Source: an uncultured Campylobacter sp.
Lineage (GTDB): Bacteria; Campylobacterota; Campylobacteria; Campylobacterales; Campylobacteraceae
Length of the DNA: 6,219 nucleotides
NCBI RefSeq assembly: GCF_905371695.1
Contig: NZ_CAJPMA010000096.1
Coordinates: 1 to 6,219 of the forward strand
Reading direction: 5' to 3'
The notes beneath the pieces were generated by a model. It did no database searches and was not told where the DNA came from. It worked only from the letters and a program-made list of their open reading frames with translations. This document shows, one piece after another, positions 1 to 5,113 of this stretch (positions are counted from its first letter, which is position 1; every line of letters starts with the position of its first letter). The position numbers and the translations under genes are program-made.

Positions 1-224
1 TAGTAAAATTTCTCGTCTTTATCCACGAGAATTACCTTGGCGTTAGGCATATCTCTTCTAAGTTTAGCCGCCAACGCGATACCGCTAAGTCCCGCGCCTA
101 TTATGACGATTTTAGAATTTATATCGTCGTTTTCGTCGCCCGTTGCCGAGCAACCGCTCATACCAGCGGCTAGTCCCGCAGCCCCCATTAGCTTTAAAGC
201 GTCTCTTCTTTGCAGTCCTTTCAT
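1..224 (-). CDS. Tat-exported FAD-dependent oxidoreductase, sulfide:quinone oxidoreductase/FCSD-like (5' part only)
   Basis: Only the first 74 codons are present; the gene runs off the left edge. The start is the ATG at 224-222, preceded by a strong AAAGGAG (236-230) with a 5-nt spacer. The N-terminus has twin arginines R6-R7 in the context QRRDALKL, a hydrophobic stretch, then MSGC (residues 22-25), a plausible though not ideal lipobox. Together these suggest a Tat-exported lipoprotein with C25 lipidated. After a short acidic linker comes a Rossmann strand and the dinucleotide loop GAGLSG (43-48), with the acidic end of the second strand at D68, which is how FAD binds in two-dinucleotide-fold flavoproteins. 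The phrase PNAKVILVDKDEKFYY (60-74 plus the cut codon) resembles sulfide:quinone oxidoreductases and flavocytochrome c sulfide dehydrogenase flavoproteins. The redox cysteines of that family lie beyond the edge, so the substrate is an inference; another pyridine-nucleotide-disulfide-type oxidoreductase is possible. A palindromic operator and -10-like box lie upstream. Confidence 0.82.
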   Translation of the reverse strand, partial: MKGLQRRDALKLMGAAGLAAGMSGCSATGDENDDINSKIVIIGAGLSGIALAAKLRRDMPNAKVILVDKDEKFY

Positions 225-252
225 AAATTCTCCTTTCAAACGAGTTTATGAA

Positions 253-258
253 ATGCTA
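253..258 (-). promoter_or_regulatory. Candidate -10 box for the FAD oxidoreductase gene
   Basis: The minus strand reads TAGCAT, matching four of six positions of TATAAT. Transcription would begin near 246, giving a leader of about 22 nt. There is no recognisable -35 box, but the palindrome at 281-293 sits 22 nt upstream, as expected for an activator-dependent promoter. TATGTA at 262-257 is an alternative -10. Confidence 0.4.
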
Positions 259-280
259 CATAAAAAAGGCCGCTCTCTCC

Positions 281-293
281 GTAACAAAGTTAC
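281..293. promoter_or_regulatory. Candidate Crp/Fnr-type operator (GTAAC-N3-GTTAC)
   Basis: The sequence GTAACAAAGTTAC is a perfect inverted repeat with 5-bp arms and a 3-bp centre, in the 84-bp spacer between the regulator gene and the flavoprotein gene. A near copy lies at 965-977, on the other side of the regulator gene. Its centre (287) is about 41 nt upstream of the start site implied by the -10 at 258-253. That is the class II activator position in the Crp/Fnr family. That the neighbouring regulator binds here is an inference. Confidence 0.55.
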
Positions 294-308
294 CTTAAAA
301 CGAGAATC

Positions 309-953
309 TTAAGAAACAAGCCTTATTTCGCCGCGGCTTTGCGTTATTTGCCCGCTTCTCTCAAGCTCTTTTAGCACCCTAGATACCGCTTCTCTAGCGC
401 TTCCTAGATGATTCGCCAGCTCTTCGTGAGTTATTTTTATAAAATTTTCGTTTAGGTTTTCGATGCTTTGGGATAAAAAATTCATAATCCGCGCCGAAAG
501 CGGCGAAAACAAAGCCTGTTCCATAACGTTTATCATTCTGGCAAACCGATCGGCTACGATTTTTAGAGTAAAATTTAAAATGCTCGGATATTTTTCTTTA
601 AGAGGTTTGTAAATTCGCGCCGGAATAACGATGATCTCGCTATCTTGCTCGATTTCGACGCTTACTTTATTTTCTAGCGAATTTATAGAACACGTATCGC
701 ACAGCACGCAACTCTCGTCTTTAGTTAGTCTAAATATCGTTATTTCCTTTGCGCTAGACGACACGAACGCCCTTAAAACGCCTTTTAGTATAAGGATAAA
801 TCCTAAGCAATCGTTTCCGGAGTAAAATATATCGCCCCTTTTTACGGTTTTTAGATACGCGTTAGCAAAGATCGCATTTAGATCCTCGCTTGCTAGATCG
901 AAATTATTCGTAAACCTCTCGCGCAAAATTTCTTTTAACTCTTCGCTTAGCAT
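309..953 (-). CDS. Crp/Fnr-family transcriptional regulator with a Cys-x2-Cys-x2-Cys cluster
   Basis: The protein has 214 residues, a normal length for a Crp/Fnr regulator. An N-terminal cyclic-nucleotide-binding-type beta-barrel (about 15-115, with the GDIFYSG turn at 40-46) is followed by the dimerisation helix (about 125-150) and a C-terminal winged helix-turn-helix (about 172-212). The recognition helix region SAREAVSRVLKELERSG contains R187, E188, S191 and R192, aligning with the base-contacting R-E...R of Crp and E..SR of Fnr. The barrel carries C82, C85 and C88 in the string ESCVLCDTCS, plus C49. The N-terminal four-cysteine arrangement of E. coli Fnr is absent, so an oxygen-labile Fnr-type cluster is not implied; thiol, persulfide, metal or iron-sulfur sensing are all open. 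The ATG at 953-951 has a modest AAAGGG upstream. It is divergent from the anion channel gene and upstream of the flavoprotein gene, both with similar palindromes in front, so it is probably their local regulator. Its ligand is unknown. Confidence 0.93.
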   Translation of the reverse strand: MLSEELKEILRERFTNNFDLASEDLNAIFANAYLKTVKRGDIFYSGNDCLGFILILKGVLRAFVSSSAKEITIFRLTKDESCVLCDTCSINSLENKVSVEIEQDSEIIVIPARIYKPLKEKYPSILNFTLKIVADRFARMINVMEQALFSPLSARIMNFLSQSIENLNENFIKITHEELANHLGSAREAVSRVLKELERSGQITQSRGEIRLVS

Positions 954-964
954 TTTGCCCTTTC

Positions 965-977
965 GTGACTTCGTTAC
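965..977. promoter_or_regulatory. Candidate second operator (GTGAC-N3-GTTAC)
   Basis: GTGACTTCGTTAC is an inverted repeat with one mismatch between arms, matching the layout of the perfect palindrome at 281-293. Read on the minus strand, both sites fit GTAAC-N3-GTYACGRA. This site lies 22 nt upstream of TAATAT (1000-1005), centring it near -41 for the anion channel gene. On the minus strand it would be at about +9 to +21 of the regulator transcript, 11 nt before its ATG, where binding could block transcription. Confidence 0.5.
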
Positions 978-991
978 AAAAATTTAACCTT

Positions 992-1020
992 ATTATAGGT
1001 AATATTGCATAAAAATTTAA
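992..1020 (-). promoter_or_regulatory. Sigma-70-type promoter of the Crp/Fnr-family regulator gene
   Basis: The minus strand shows a perfect TATAAT at 997-992. At 17-bp spacing lies TTAAAT (1020-1015), a poor -35, as is usual in Campylobacter. Transcription would start near 985, leaving a leader of about 31 nt that contains the 965-977 palindrome. Confidence 0.55.
1000..1005 (+). promoter_or_regulatory. Candidate -10 box for the SLAC1/TehA-type channel gene
   Basis: TAATAT on the plus strand would place the transcription start near 1012, about 25 nt before the ATG at 1037. It overlaps the spacer of the divergent regulator promoter, so the two promoters probably compete or are coordinated by protein bound at 965-977. 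TATTAT at 991-996 is an alternative. Confidence 0.4.
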
Positions 1021-1036
1021 TACGAAAAGAAAAACA

Positions 1037-1996
1037 ATGCACGACGTTAAGCAAAACGACTCACAAAGCAAAATAAAATCGCTTCCGATTATGCTTTTTG
1101 CCGGTACTATGGGGCTTGGAGGGCTTTGCGCGGCTTATAAGAAATTAAGCGAGATATTTGATTTGCCCGGCGAGATATTCTCGGCGCTTAGAGCGCTAGA
1201 CTGCACGGTATTTTGCCTACTTTCGGCGTTTTACCTCTTTAAACTTTTAAAATTTAAAGAAGAAGTAAAGGCCGAATTTTCGCACCCTATAAAGATAAAT
1301 TTTTTCGGCGGATTTATTATTTCGCTTTTTCTTTTAGCTCTAGCCTACAAAGACGCGCCGCTACTATACTACTCGCTTTTTTACGCGGCTTTAGGCTTGC
1401 AGACGATTTTTACGCTTTACGTAATTTCTTTTTGGATCGACGAAAAATTCGATATCGCGACGCTAAATCCGGCATGGTTTATCCCCGTAGTGGGCAACTT
1501 GCTAATCCCGATCATAGCCGAAAAATCTCAAGCGATCTGGTATTATTTTAGTTTGGGGCTATTTTTCTGGATTATTTTATTCGCCGTTATATTTTACAGG
1601 CTAGTCTTTTGCGATAAGTTAGCCGACAAATTCGTCCCGACGCTAGTCATTACGCTAGCGCCGCCGGCTATGGCGTTTTTAGGATACGTAAAATTAACCG
1701 AGCGATTCGACGCTTTTGCGGCGATACTGCTTAATATAAACGTATTTTTCGCCGCGCTTATACTTTTTTCGTATAAAAGATTTATTAAACTCAAATTCGC
1801 CCTATCGTGGTGGGCTTTTACCTTCCCGACGGCCGCTAGCTCCATAGCGTTTTTAAAAGCTTACGAAATTACGCAAAGCGATTTTTACTTAGTTTTAGGC
1901 GTCGGCGCTTTTGCGGCTCTAGTCGCTTCGATTTTGATAGTCGGATTTTTAACGGTTAAATCCATAATAAACGGCGAAATTTTTTCGGAAAAATAG
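1037..1996 (+). CDS. SLAC1/TehA-family anion channel or transporter
   Basis: This 319-residue, strongly hydrophobic protein has about ten predicted membrane helices (near 17-33, 51-71, 88-104, 108-131, 146-161, 166-190, 200-217, 226-246, 255-275 and 283-307), matching the ten-helix fold of the TehA/SLAC1/Mae1 family. Recognisable family segments are HPIKINFFGG (83-92), LNPAWFIPVVGN (143-154), LAPPAMAFLGYVKL (207-220) and WWAFTFPTAASSIAF (258-272). Family members include the TehA anion channel of Haemophilus, plant SLAC1 channels, the yeast malate transporter Mae1 and the fungal sulfite exporter Ssu1. The ion moved here cannot be read from the sequence: sulfite, nitrite, chloride or a dicarboxylate are all possible. 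The ribosome site before the ATG is weak (AAAAGA), but no better start exists, and the next in-frame Met (residue 19) would cut into the first helix. Divergence from a cysteine-rich Crp/Fnr regulator suggests inducible export of a small inorganic anion, which is inference. Confidence 0.9.
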   Translation: MHDVKQNDSQSKIKSLPIMLFAGTMGLGGLCAAYKKLSEIFDLPGEIFSALRALDCTVFCLLSAFYLFKLLKFKEEVKAEFSHPIKINFFGGFIISLFLLALAYKDAPLLYYSLFYAALGLQTIFTLYVISFWIDEKFDIATLNPAWFIPVVGNLLIPIIAEKSQAIWYYFSLGLFFWIILFAVIFYRLVFCDKLADKFVPTLVITLAPPAMAFLGYVKLTERFDAFAAILLNINVFFAALILFSYKRFIKLKFALSWWAFTFPTAASSIAFLKAYEITQSDFYLVLGVGAFAALVASILIVGFLTVKSIINGEIFSEK

Positions 1997-2016
1997 CCTT
2001 AGCTCAAAAATTTACT

Positions 2017-2868
2017 TTAGTAGTATTCGTAGCTGATTTCTAGCTTTTTATATAGGCCGATTTCCGTTATGTCGCCGTTTTCGTAGTATTTGTCCGCGGG
2101 CTTAAATTTGACCGAGGTTTTATGCGTCAAATTTCCCCGCTCGTCCCTGATTATATCCTTAAACTGCAAGATTTGCCCGATTTTTGCCTGCGAACCGAAG
2201 TAATTTACCGACGTATACTCCATCTCGTCGCCGTTTGCGGCGTAGTAATAAACCCATTTTGAGCCCGGGGCTTGCGTGATTTTTTCGTATTCGCCGTTTG
2301 GCTTGCGCTCGAAGCTTATCTCTATGCCGTGGCGCAGCTCCATATTATTTTCTATCCGCGTTAAAACGCCCTTTTCGTCGTAGACGTAGCTATCGTCCGT
2401 CACTAGCGTCCCGCCCGAATACGCCGCTCTAGCGATCATTTTGCCGTCCTTGCCGTAGGTAATTTTCTCCATTCGGGGATAAAATTTATCCTCCACGTGC
2501 TGTTCTTTGGCCGTCGCGACTAAATTTTCGCCGTCAAATTCGTATTCGTAGAGATAAACGGCGCTATCTTGATACTTTTTGCGCACTAGCCCGTCTTTGC
2601 CGTACTCAAACAAAACCGAGCCGTTCGGTACGCCGTTTATATGCTCGGTTTCTTGCACTATATAGCCGTTTTCGTTAAACTCCGTCCGCTTTACGCGCGT
2701 ATTTTCTAGCGTCCCGGAGCCGTCCATAGAGTATTCATACTCCGTAGCCGTCATGCTTTTTACCTCGCCTTTTAGCTCTCTTTTGCTCCAGTCGTTTTGC
2801 GGTAAAACGGTCGAGTTTAGATAACAAACCGCCGATACCGCCGCTAAAATAGCCTTTAAAATTTTCAT
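2017..2868 (-). CDS. Secreted protein of unknown function with YD/RHS-like repeats
   Basis: The protein has 283 residues. The start at 2868-2866 is well supported by AAAAGGAT immediately upstream. Residues 1 to about 20 form a typical Sec signal peptide (K2 and K5, then a hydrophobic core); C15 lies in SAVC, which is not a good lipobox, so the mature protein is probably soluble in the periplasm or beyond. The remainder is a string of about nine degenerate units around an aromatic/acidic-x-G-x-hydrophobic core: FNENGYI (64), YGKDGLV (89), FDGENLV (111), YGKDGKM (138), YDEKGVL (163), PNGEY (190), ANGDEM (211), RDERGNL (241) and YENGDI (262), spaced roughly 22-32 residues apart. This resembles the YD/RHS and MORN-like beta-repeat proteins found in secreted form in many Gram-negatives. 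There is no toxin-like C-terminal domain and the length is far below that of RHS toxins. It converges on the channel gene with a 20-bp gap. The function is not known. Confidence 0.85.
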   Translation of the reverse strand: MKILKAILAAVSAVCYLNSTVLPQNDWSKRELKGEVKSMTATEYEYSMDGSGTLENTRVKRTEFNENGYIVQETEHINGVPNGSVLFEYGKDGLVRKKYQDSAVYLYEYEFDGENLVATAKEQHVEDKFYPRMEKITYGKDGKMIARAAYSGGTLVTDDSYVYDEKGVLTRIENNMELRHGIEISFERKPNGEYEKITQAPGSKWVYYYAANGDEMEYTSVNYFGSQAKIGQILQFKDIIRDERGNLTHKTSVKFKPADKYYENGDITEIGLYKKLEISYEYY

Positions 2869-3056
2869 TTTTATCCTTTTTCAAATCACGCAAAGCCTAG
2901 ATTAGTTTGGGTTAAAATTTCGCCTAATTTAGCCAAAAAGCGGCAATACCGGTAAATTCTATCTTTTACGAGTTTGAATCCGCGCTTGAAACCGATTTAA
3001 ATTTTTAAGCAAGCCTGAGGCAATTTTCATTTCCGGGCGGTTTATCAAATTTAAGC
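2869..3056. other. 188-bp non-coding spacer
   Basis: No open frame of note lies here. On the minus strand TAGAAT at 2961-2956 is a possible -10 for the repeat-protein gene, about 88 nt before its ATG. Two short related stretches occur, AAATTTTTAAGCAAGCCT (2999-3016) and AAATTTAAGCCTAAGCCT (3048-3065, running into the end of the next gene), which may be a degenerate duplication. I see no convincing terminator for the gene ending at 3057. Confidence 0.35.
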
Positions 3057-3953
3057 CTAAGCCTCATTTGCCTTTTTAAAAATTTCTCTCATCTCTTCTT
3101 CGCTAAGCGGCTCAACTAGTATATTTGCGGCGTCTATGAAGCGATATTTTTCTTTTGGCAGATTTGCCATAAAAGCGCCATATTCACATTCGCCGAGCAC
3201 GTGCGCGTCCCTATCGTCTACGCCGACTACTAGCGTAAGTATCCAGCGCGAGACCTTGCGCTCTCCTAGAACTTCTTGCGCTTGCCACGAAGGGGATGGA
3301 GCGTAAGGCAAGATAGTCGGTAAATTTTCGCTAAGCGTATACGCGCCAAAAATTTCGCTACCGTCTTTATCTTCGTATAAATTCTCTCTTGCGCTATAAG
3401 CGTCAAGATACTGCACCTGCCTCATCATCTCATCGAATTTAGCCGCAGGGCCGGCGCTTGCAAAAATTTCATCTATCATAACCGCATCAAACGCCACGTC
3501 GCGCTCCAGGCCAGAGATATAAAGCGTTTGATTTTTCTCTTTTGTCTCCTTTAGAGCCTCAAGTCCCCACATTATGTCGGCTTCATAATCAAATTTTAAA
3601 ATTTGCTCGCTATCGTAAATTTCTTTATTGTCGCGCTCTATTTTCGAGCCGGTTTTGGCTGAAATTTTAGAAAGAAACAAAATCGCCGTCTGCCAGTCGC
3701 CAACGCCGCTTGGAGTACAGACTCGGACGATATATTTGCCGTCTTCATAGTTTAGTTCAAAGCCGCGAGCGCTCTTTTGCCATACGCCAGCAATCATCAC
3801 GTTTTCGTTTAGCGAAAGCTCGCTCGGCTCGTCGTTTTGGCTATTAAAAAAGCAAAATCCCTCTATAAACTCTGAAATTTCGCGCTCGCTTAGCGCCTTT
3901 TCATATCCGCCCAAAAGCTTCTTTTTATTTTTTACCTTAAATGTTACGCTCAT
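3057..3953 (-). CDS. DUF4299-like soluble protein of unknown function
   Basis: The protein has 298 residues, with no signal peptide and no membrane segment, so it is probably cytoplasmic. The start MSVTFKVKNKKKLLGGYEKA and the overall length match my recollection of DUF4299 proteins, found in Campylobacter and some Firmicutes and Fusobacteria; I could not check this by search. The chain is acidic with a basic N-terminal strand (residues 6-13). It contains two aromatic, strand-rich blocks around FELNYEDGKYIVRVCTPSG (65-83) and VSRWILTLVVGVDDRDAHV (about 234-252), and ends in an acidic helix PLSEEEMREIFKKANEA. No catalytic motif is recognisable. The start at 3953-3951 has AAAGAGAA just upstream. 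The DsrE-family gene ends 19 nt upstream on the same strand, so the two are very likely cotranscribed. No function should be assigned. Confidence 0.85.
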   Translation of the reverse strand: MSVTFKVKNKKKLLGGYEKALSEREISEFIEGFCFFNSQNDEPSELSLNENVMIAGVWQKSARGFELNYEDGKYIVRVCTPSGVGDWQTAILFLSKISAKTGSKIERDNKEIYDSEQILKFDYEADIMWGLEALKETKEKNQTLYISGLERDVAFDAVMIDEIFASAGPAAKFDEMMRQVQYLDAYSARENLYEDKDGSEIFGAYTLSENLPTILPYAPSPSWQAQEVLGERKVSRWILTLVVGVDDRDAHVLGECEYGAFMANLPKEKYRFIDAANILVEPLSEEEMREIFKKANEA

Positions 3954-3972
3954 AAATTCTCTTTCGCCTACT

Positions 3973-4332
3973 CTAAAACGTCATCGCTTGATCGCACTGC
4001 CTAACCCACTCGGACAAGATATCCATGCTGCCTTTCACCTCAGCCTCGAAGTAAGGCTCTCCTGCATGCAAACCGCACCTCGTTTGACAGCTACCGCAAA
4101 CCTTTAGCATAGCACCGCTAGCGTAAAGCTCTTTTAACATCGCTACTAGATCTACGTCGTAGTTTTCCGGCTTTTTTGTGCTATTTCGCGCAAGATCGAC
4201 TGCGTCGTTCATTAGAAAAATTCTAACCTCTTCGCCTTTTTCTTTTAGCGTTTTAGCTAGCCTTAATGCGTTGTAAGCATTATCGGTACCGTTGTATGGT
4301 TGATTTGTAAGTATAAATAGAAATTTTTTCAT
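3973..4332 (-). CDS. DsrE/TusD-like small sulfur-relay-type protein
   Basis: The 119-residue protein fits the DsrE/DsrF/TusD fold: an opening strand MKKFLFILTNQPY, helix TDNAYNALRLAKTL (16-29), strand EVRIFLMNDAVDLA (35-48) and a second half with strand AMLKVCGSC. C79, C82 and C86 form the string VCGSCQTRCG; a fourth cysteine is C113. In characterised DsrE and TusD proteins a cysteine in this part of the chain carries a persulfide passed along a sulfur relay, and related stand-alone proteins also have a CxxC here. Which cysteine acts here is unknown. The protein is cytoplasmic, with no signal peptide. The ATG at 4332-4330 follows a strong AAAAGGAG (4346-4339). It leads a probable two-gene operon with the DUF4299-like gene. 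No tusB/tusC or dsrC partner is seen in the window, so a role in tRNA thiolation or sulfite reduction is not supported. Confidence 0.88.
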   Translation of the reverse strand: MKKFLFILTNQPYNGTDNAYNALRLAKTLKEKGEEVRIFLMNDAVDLARNSTKKPENYDVDLVAMLKELYASGAMLKVCGSCQTRCGLHAGEPYFEAEVKGSMDILSEWVRQCDQAMTF

Positions 4333-4375
4333 CTTTTTCTCCTTTTGCCAAAAATGTAGCGCAAACCGAGCAAAT

Positions 4376-4405
4376 TTTAGCCAAGCTATATAAAAAGAGG
4401 CTAAA
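4376..4405. repeat. Inverted repeat behind the LysE-type gene
   Basis: TTTAGCC (4376-4382) and GGCTAAA (4399-4405) form a perfect 7-bp stem around a 16-nt loop, beginning 2 nt after the exporter's stop codon. It could be a weak terminator for that gene, but no clear T-run follows on the minus strand. The loop holds the candidate -10 (4392-4387) of the next gene. Confidence 0.35.
4387..4392 (-). promoter_or_regulatory. Candidate -10 box for the dsrE-like/DUF4299 operon
   Basis: TATATA on the minus strand would place the start near 4380, with a leader of about 48 nt before the strong ribosome site. No -35 is evident. Readthrough from the upstream exporter gene is the alternative. Confidence 0.35.
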
Positions 4406-4406
4406 T

Positions 4407-5006
4407 TTATCTAAATAGCAAAAGTATGCCGATGCCACAGACTATAACGGCGGTGCAAATTTCAAGTAGTCTTAGGTGTATTTGTAAAAATTTCTTTAGC
4501 ATAGCTCCGCCGAGTGCGTAGATATTTAGCGAGCAAAACTCGATAAAAACGAGCGTAACCGTGATAGAGAGTATGCGCGGCAGGCTAAAAGGATCGTTCG
4601 CATCCAAAAAAGTCGGCAGCAAGGCGGAGAGAAAAATCCATGCCTTAGGATTTGAGATACAGACCACGGCGCCGTTTAAAAACATCTGCTTTTTGCTCGG
4701 CAGCTGCGAGACCTTCGTGATGCTAAGCTCGCCCCTGCCAAAAAGAAGTATCGCGCCAAGATAGAGCATATAAAGGCCCGCGATGATATTTAGCGCCTTA
4801 AATGCGTACTCAAAGTGATGTAGCACCGCGCCCACGCCAAGCATACAGCAAAACGCCACGAAAGCAAGCGAAAGAAGCTGCCCGGTCATCATAATAAGCG
4901 AGTACTTATAACCAAAGCTCATACCGATACTCATCGCATAGGTCATGTTAATACCGGGCATTAGCGAGATAGGAGCAAGCGTGACGAAAAAGAGTAAGAA
5001 GTCCAT
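4407..5006 (-). CDS. LysE/RhtB-family amino-acid exporter
   Basis: At 199 residues with about six hydrophobic segments (near 2-22, 35-60, 68-90, 112-132, 143-168 and 178-198), this matches the usual size and layout of LysE/RhtB inner-membrane exporters, which extrude amino acids or derivatives using the proton gradient. Family motifs are visible. The N-terminal SLMPGINMTYAMSIGMSFG (14-32) corresponds to the PGPN motif with Ile replacing the second Pro. GLYMLYLGAILLF (77-89) matches the conserved G-x-Y-L-x-x-G helix, and ISNPKAWIFLSALLP (117-131) is the conserved NPK(A/x)xxF segment. The substrate is not predictable. The ATG at 5006-5004 has a short AAGG (5016-5013) upstream. The asparaginase gene lies 107 bp upstream with a terminator between, so this gene probably has its own promoter; the neighbourhood hints at, but does not show, a link to aspartate/asparagine handling. 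Confidence 0.9.
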   Translation of the reverse strand: MDFLLFFVTLAPISLMPGINMTYAMSIGMSFGYKYSLIMMTGQLLSLAFVAFCCMLGVGAVLHHFEYAFKALNIIAGLYMLYLGAILLFGRGELSITKVSQLPSKKQMFLNGAVVCISNPKAWIFLSALLPTFLDANDPFSLPRILSITVTLVFIEFCSLNIYALGGAMLKKFLQIHLRLLEICTAVIVCGIGILLLFR

Positions 5007-5031
5007 AAAAAGCCTTGAAATTTAGCTAACA

Positions 5032-5037
5032 AATATA
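5032..5037 (-). promoter_or_regulatory. Candidate -10 box for the LysE-type gene
   Basis: TATATT on the minus strand gives a start near 5025 and a leader of about 19 nt. TATAAA at 5078-5073 is a second candidate in the same AT-rich spacer. Neither has a clear -35. Confidence 0.35.
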
Positions 5038-5088
5038 AAAATTTAATCCATAAATCAGATCCAGCGATCAAATTTATAGCTTAAATTT

Positions 5089-5112
5089 AAAAGGCGGACC
5101 AAGCCGCCTCTT
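5089..5112 (-). terminator. Rho-independent-type terminator of the asparaginase gene
   Basis: Immediately after the asparaginase stop codon the minus strand folds as AGGCGG (5109-5104), loop CTTGGT, CCGCCT (5097-5092), extendable by a G-U and two A-U pairs, with a TTTT tail leading into AT-rich sequence. The stem is GC-rich in an AT-rich spacer. The plus strand also has a T-run (CTTTTT) after the stem, so it could work in both directions. Confidence 0.75.
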
Positions 5113-5113
5113 T

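Noticed and set aside
281..293. GTAAC-TTT-GTTAC (minus strand) as a terminator for the regulator gene
   Set aside because: A 5-bp stem with a 3-nt loop is weak, and the T-run (267-262) comes more than ten bases after it. The operator reading fits better with its near copy at 965-977.
37..312. Plus-strand open frame of 91 codons
   Set aside because: It is antisense to the flavoprotein start, whose Tat signal, GAGLSG motif and ribosome site are clear; it has no family features.
631..825. Plus-strand open frame of 64 codons
   Set aside because: It lies entirely opposite the Crp/Fnr-type regulator and has no ribosome site or recognisable content.
1594..1845. Minus-strand open frame of 83 codons
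   Set aside because: It is antisense to the conserved C-terminal half of the SLAC1/TehA-type gene.
1979..1994. ATTTTT-TCGG-AAAAAT hairpin at the end of the channel gene as a terminator
   Set aside because: The stem is all A-T, lies within the coding end and stop codon, and has no T-run after it.
3013..3021. GCCTGAGGC palindrome as a terminator for the DUF4299-like gene
   Set aside because: With only one base between the arms it cannot form a hairpin of useful size, and it may occur by chance.
4561..4764. Plus-strand open frame of 67 codons
   Set aside because: It is antisense to the exporter, including its NPK segment.
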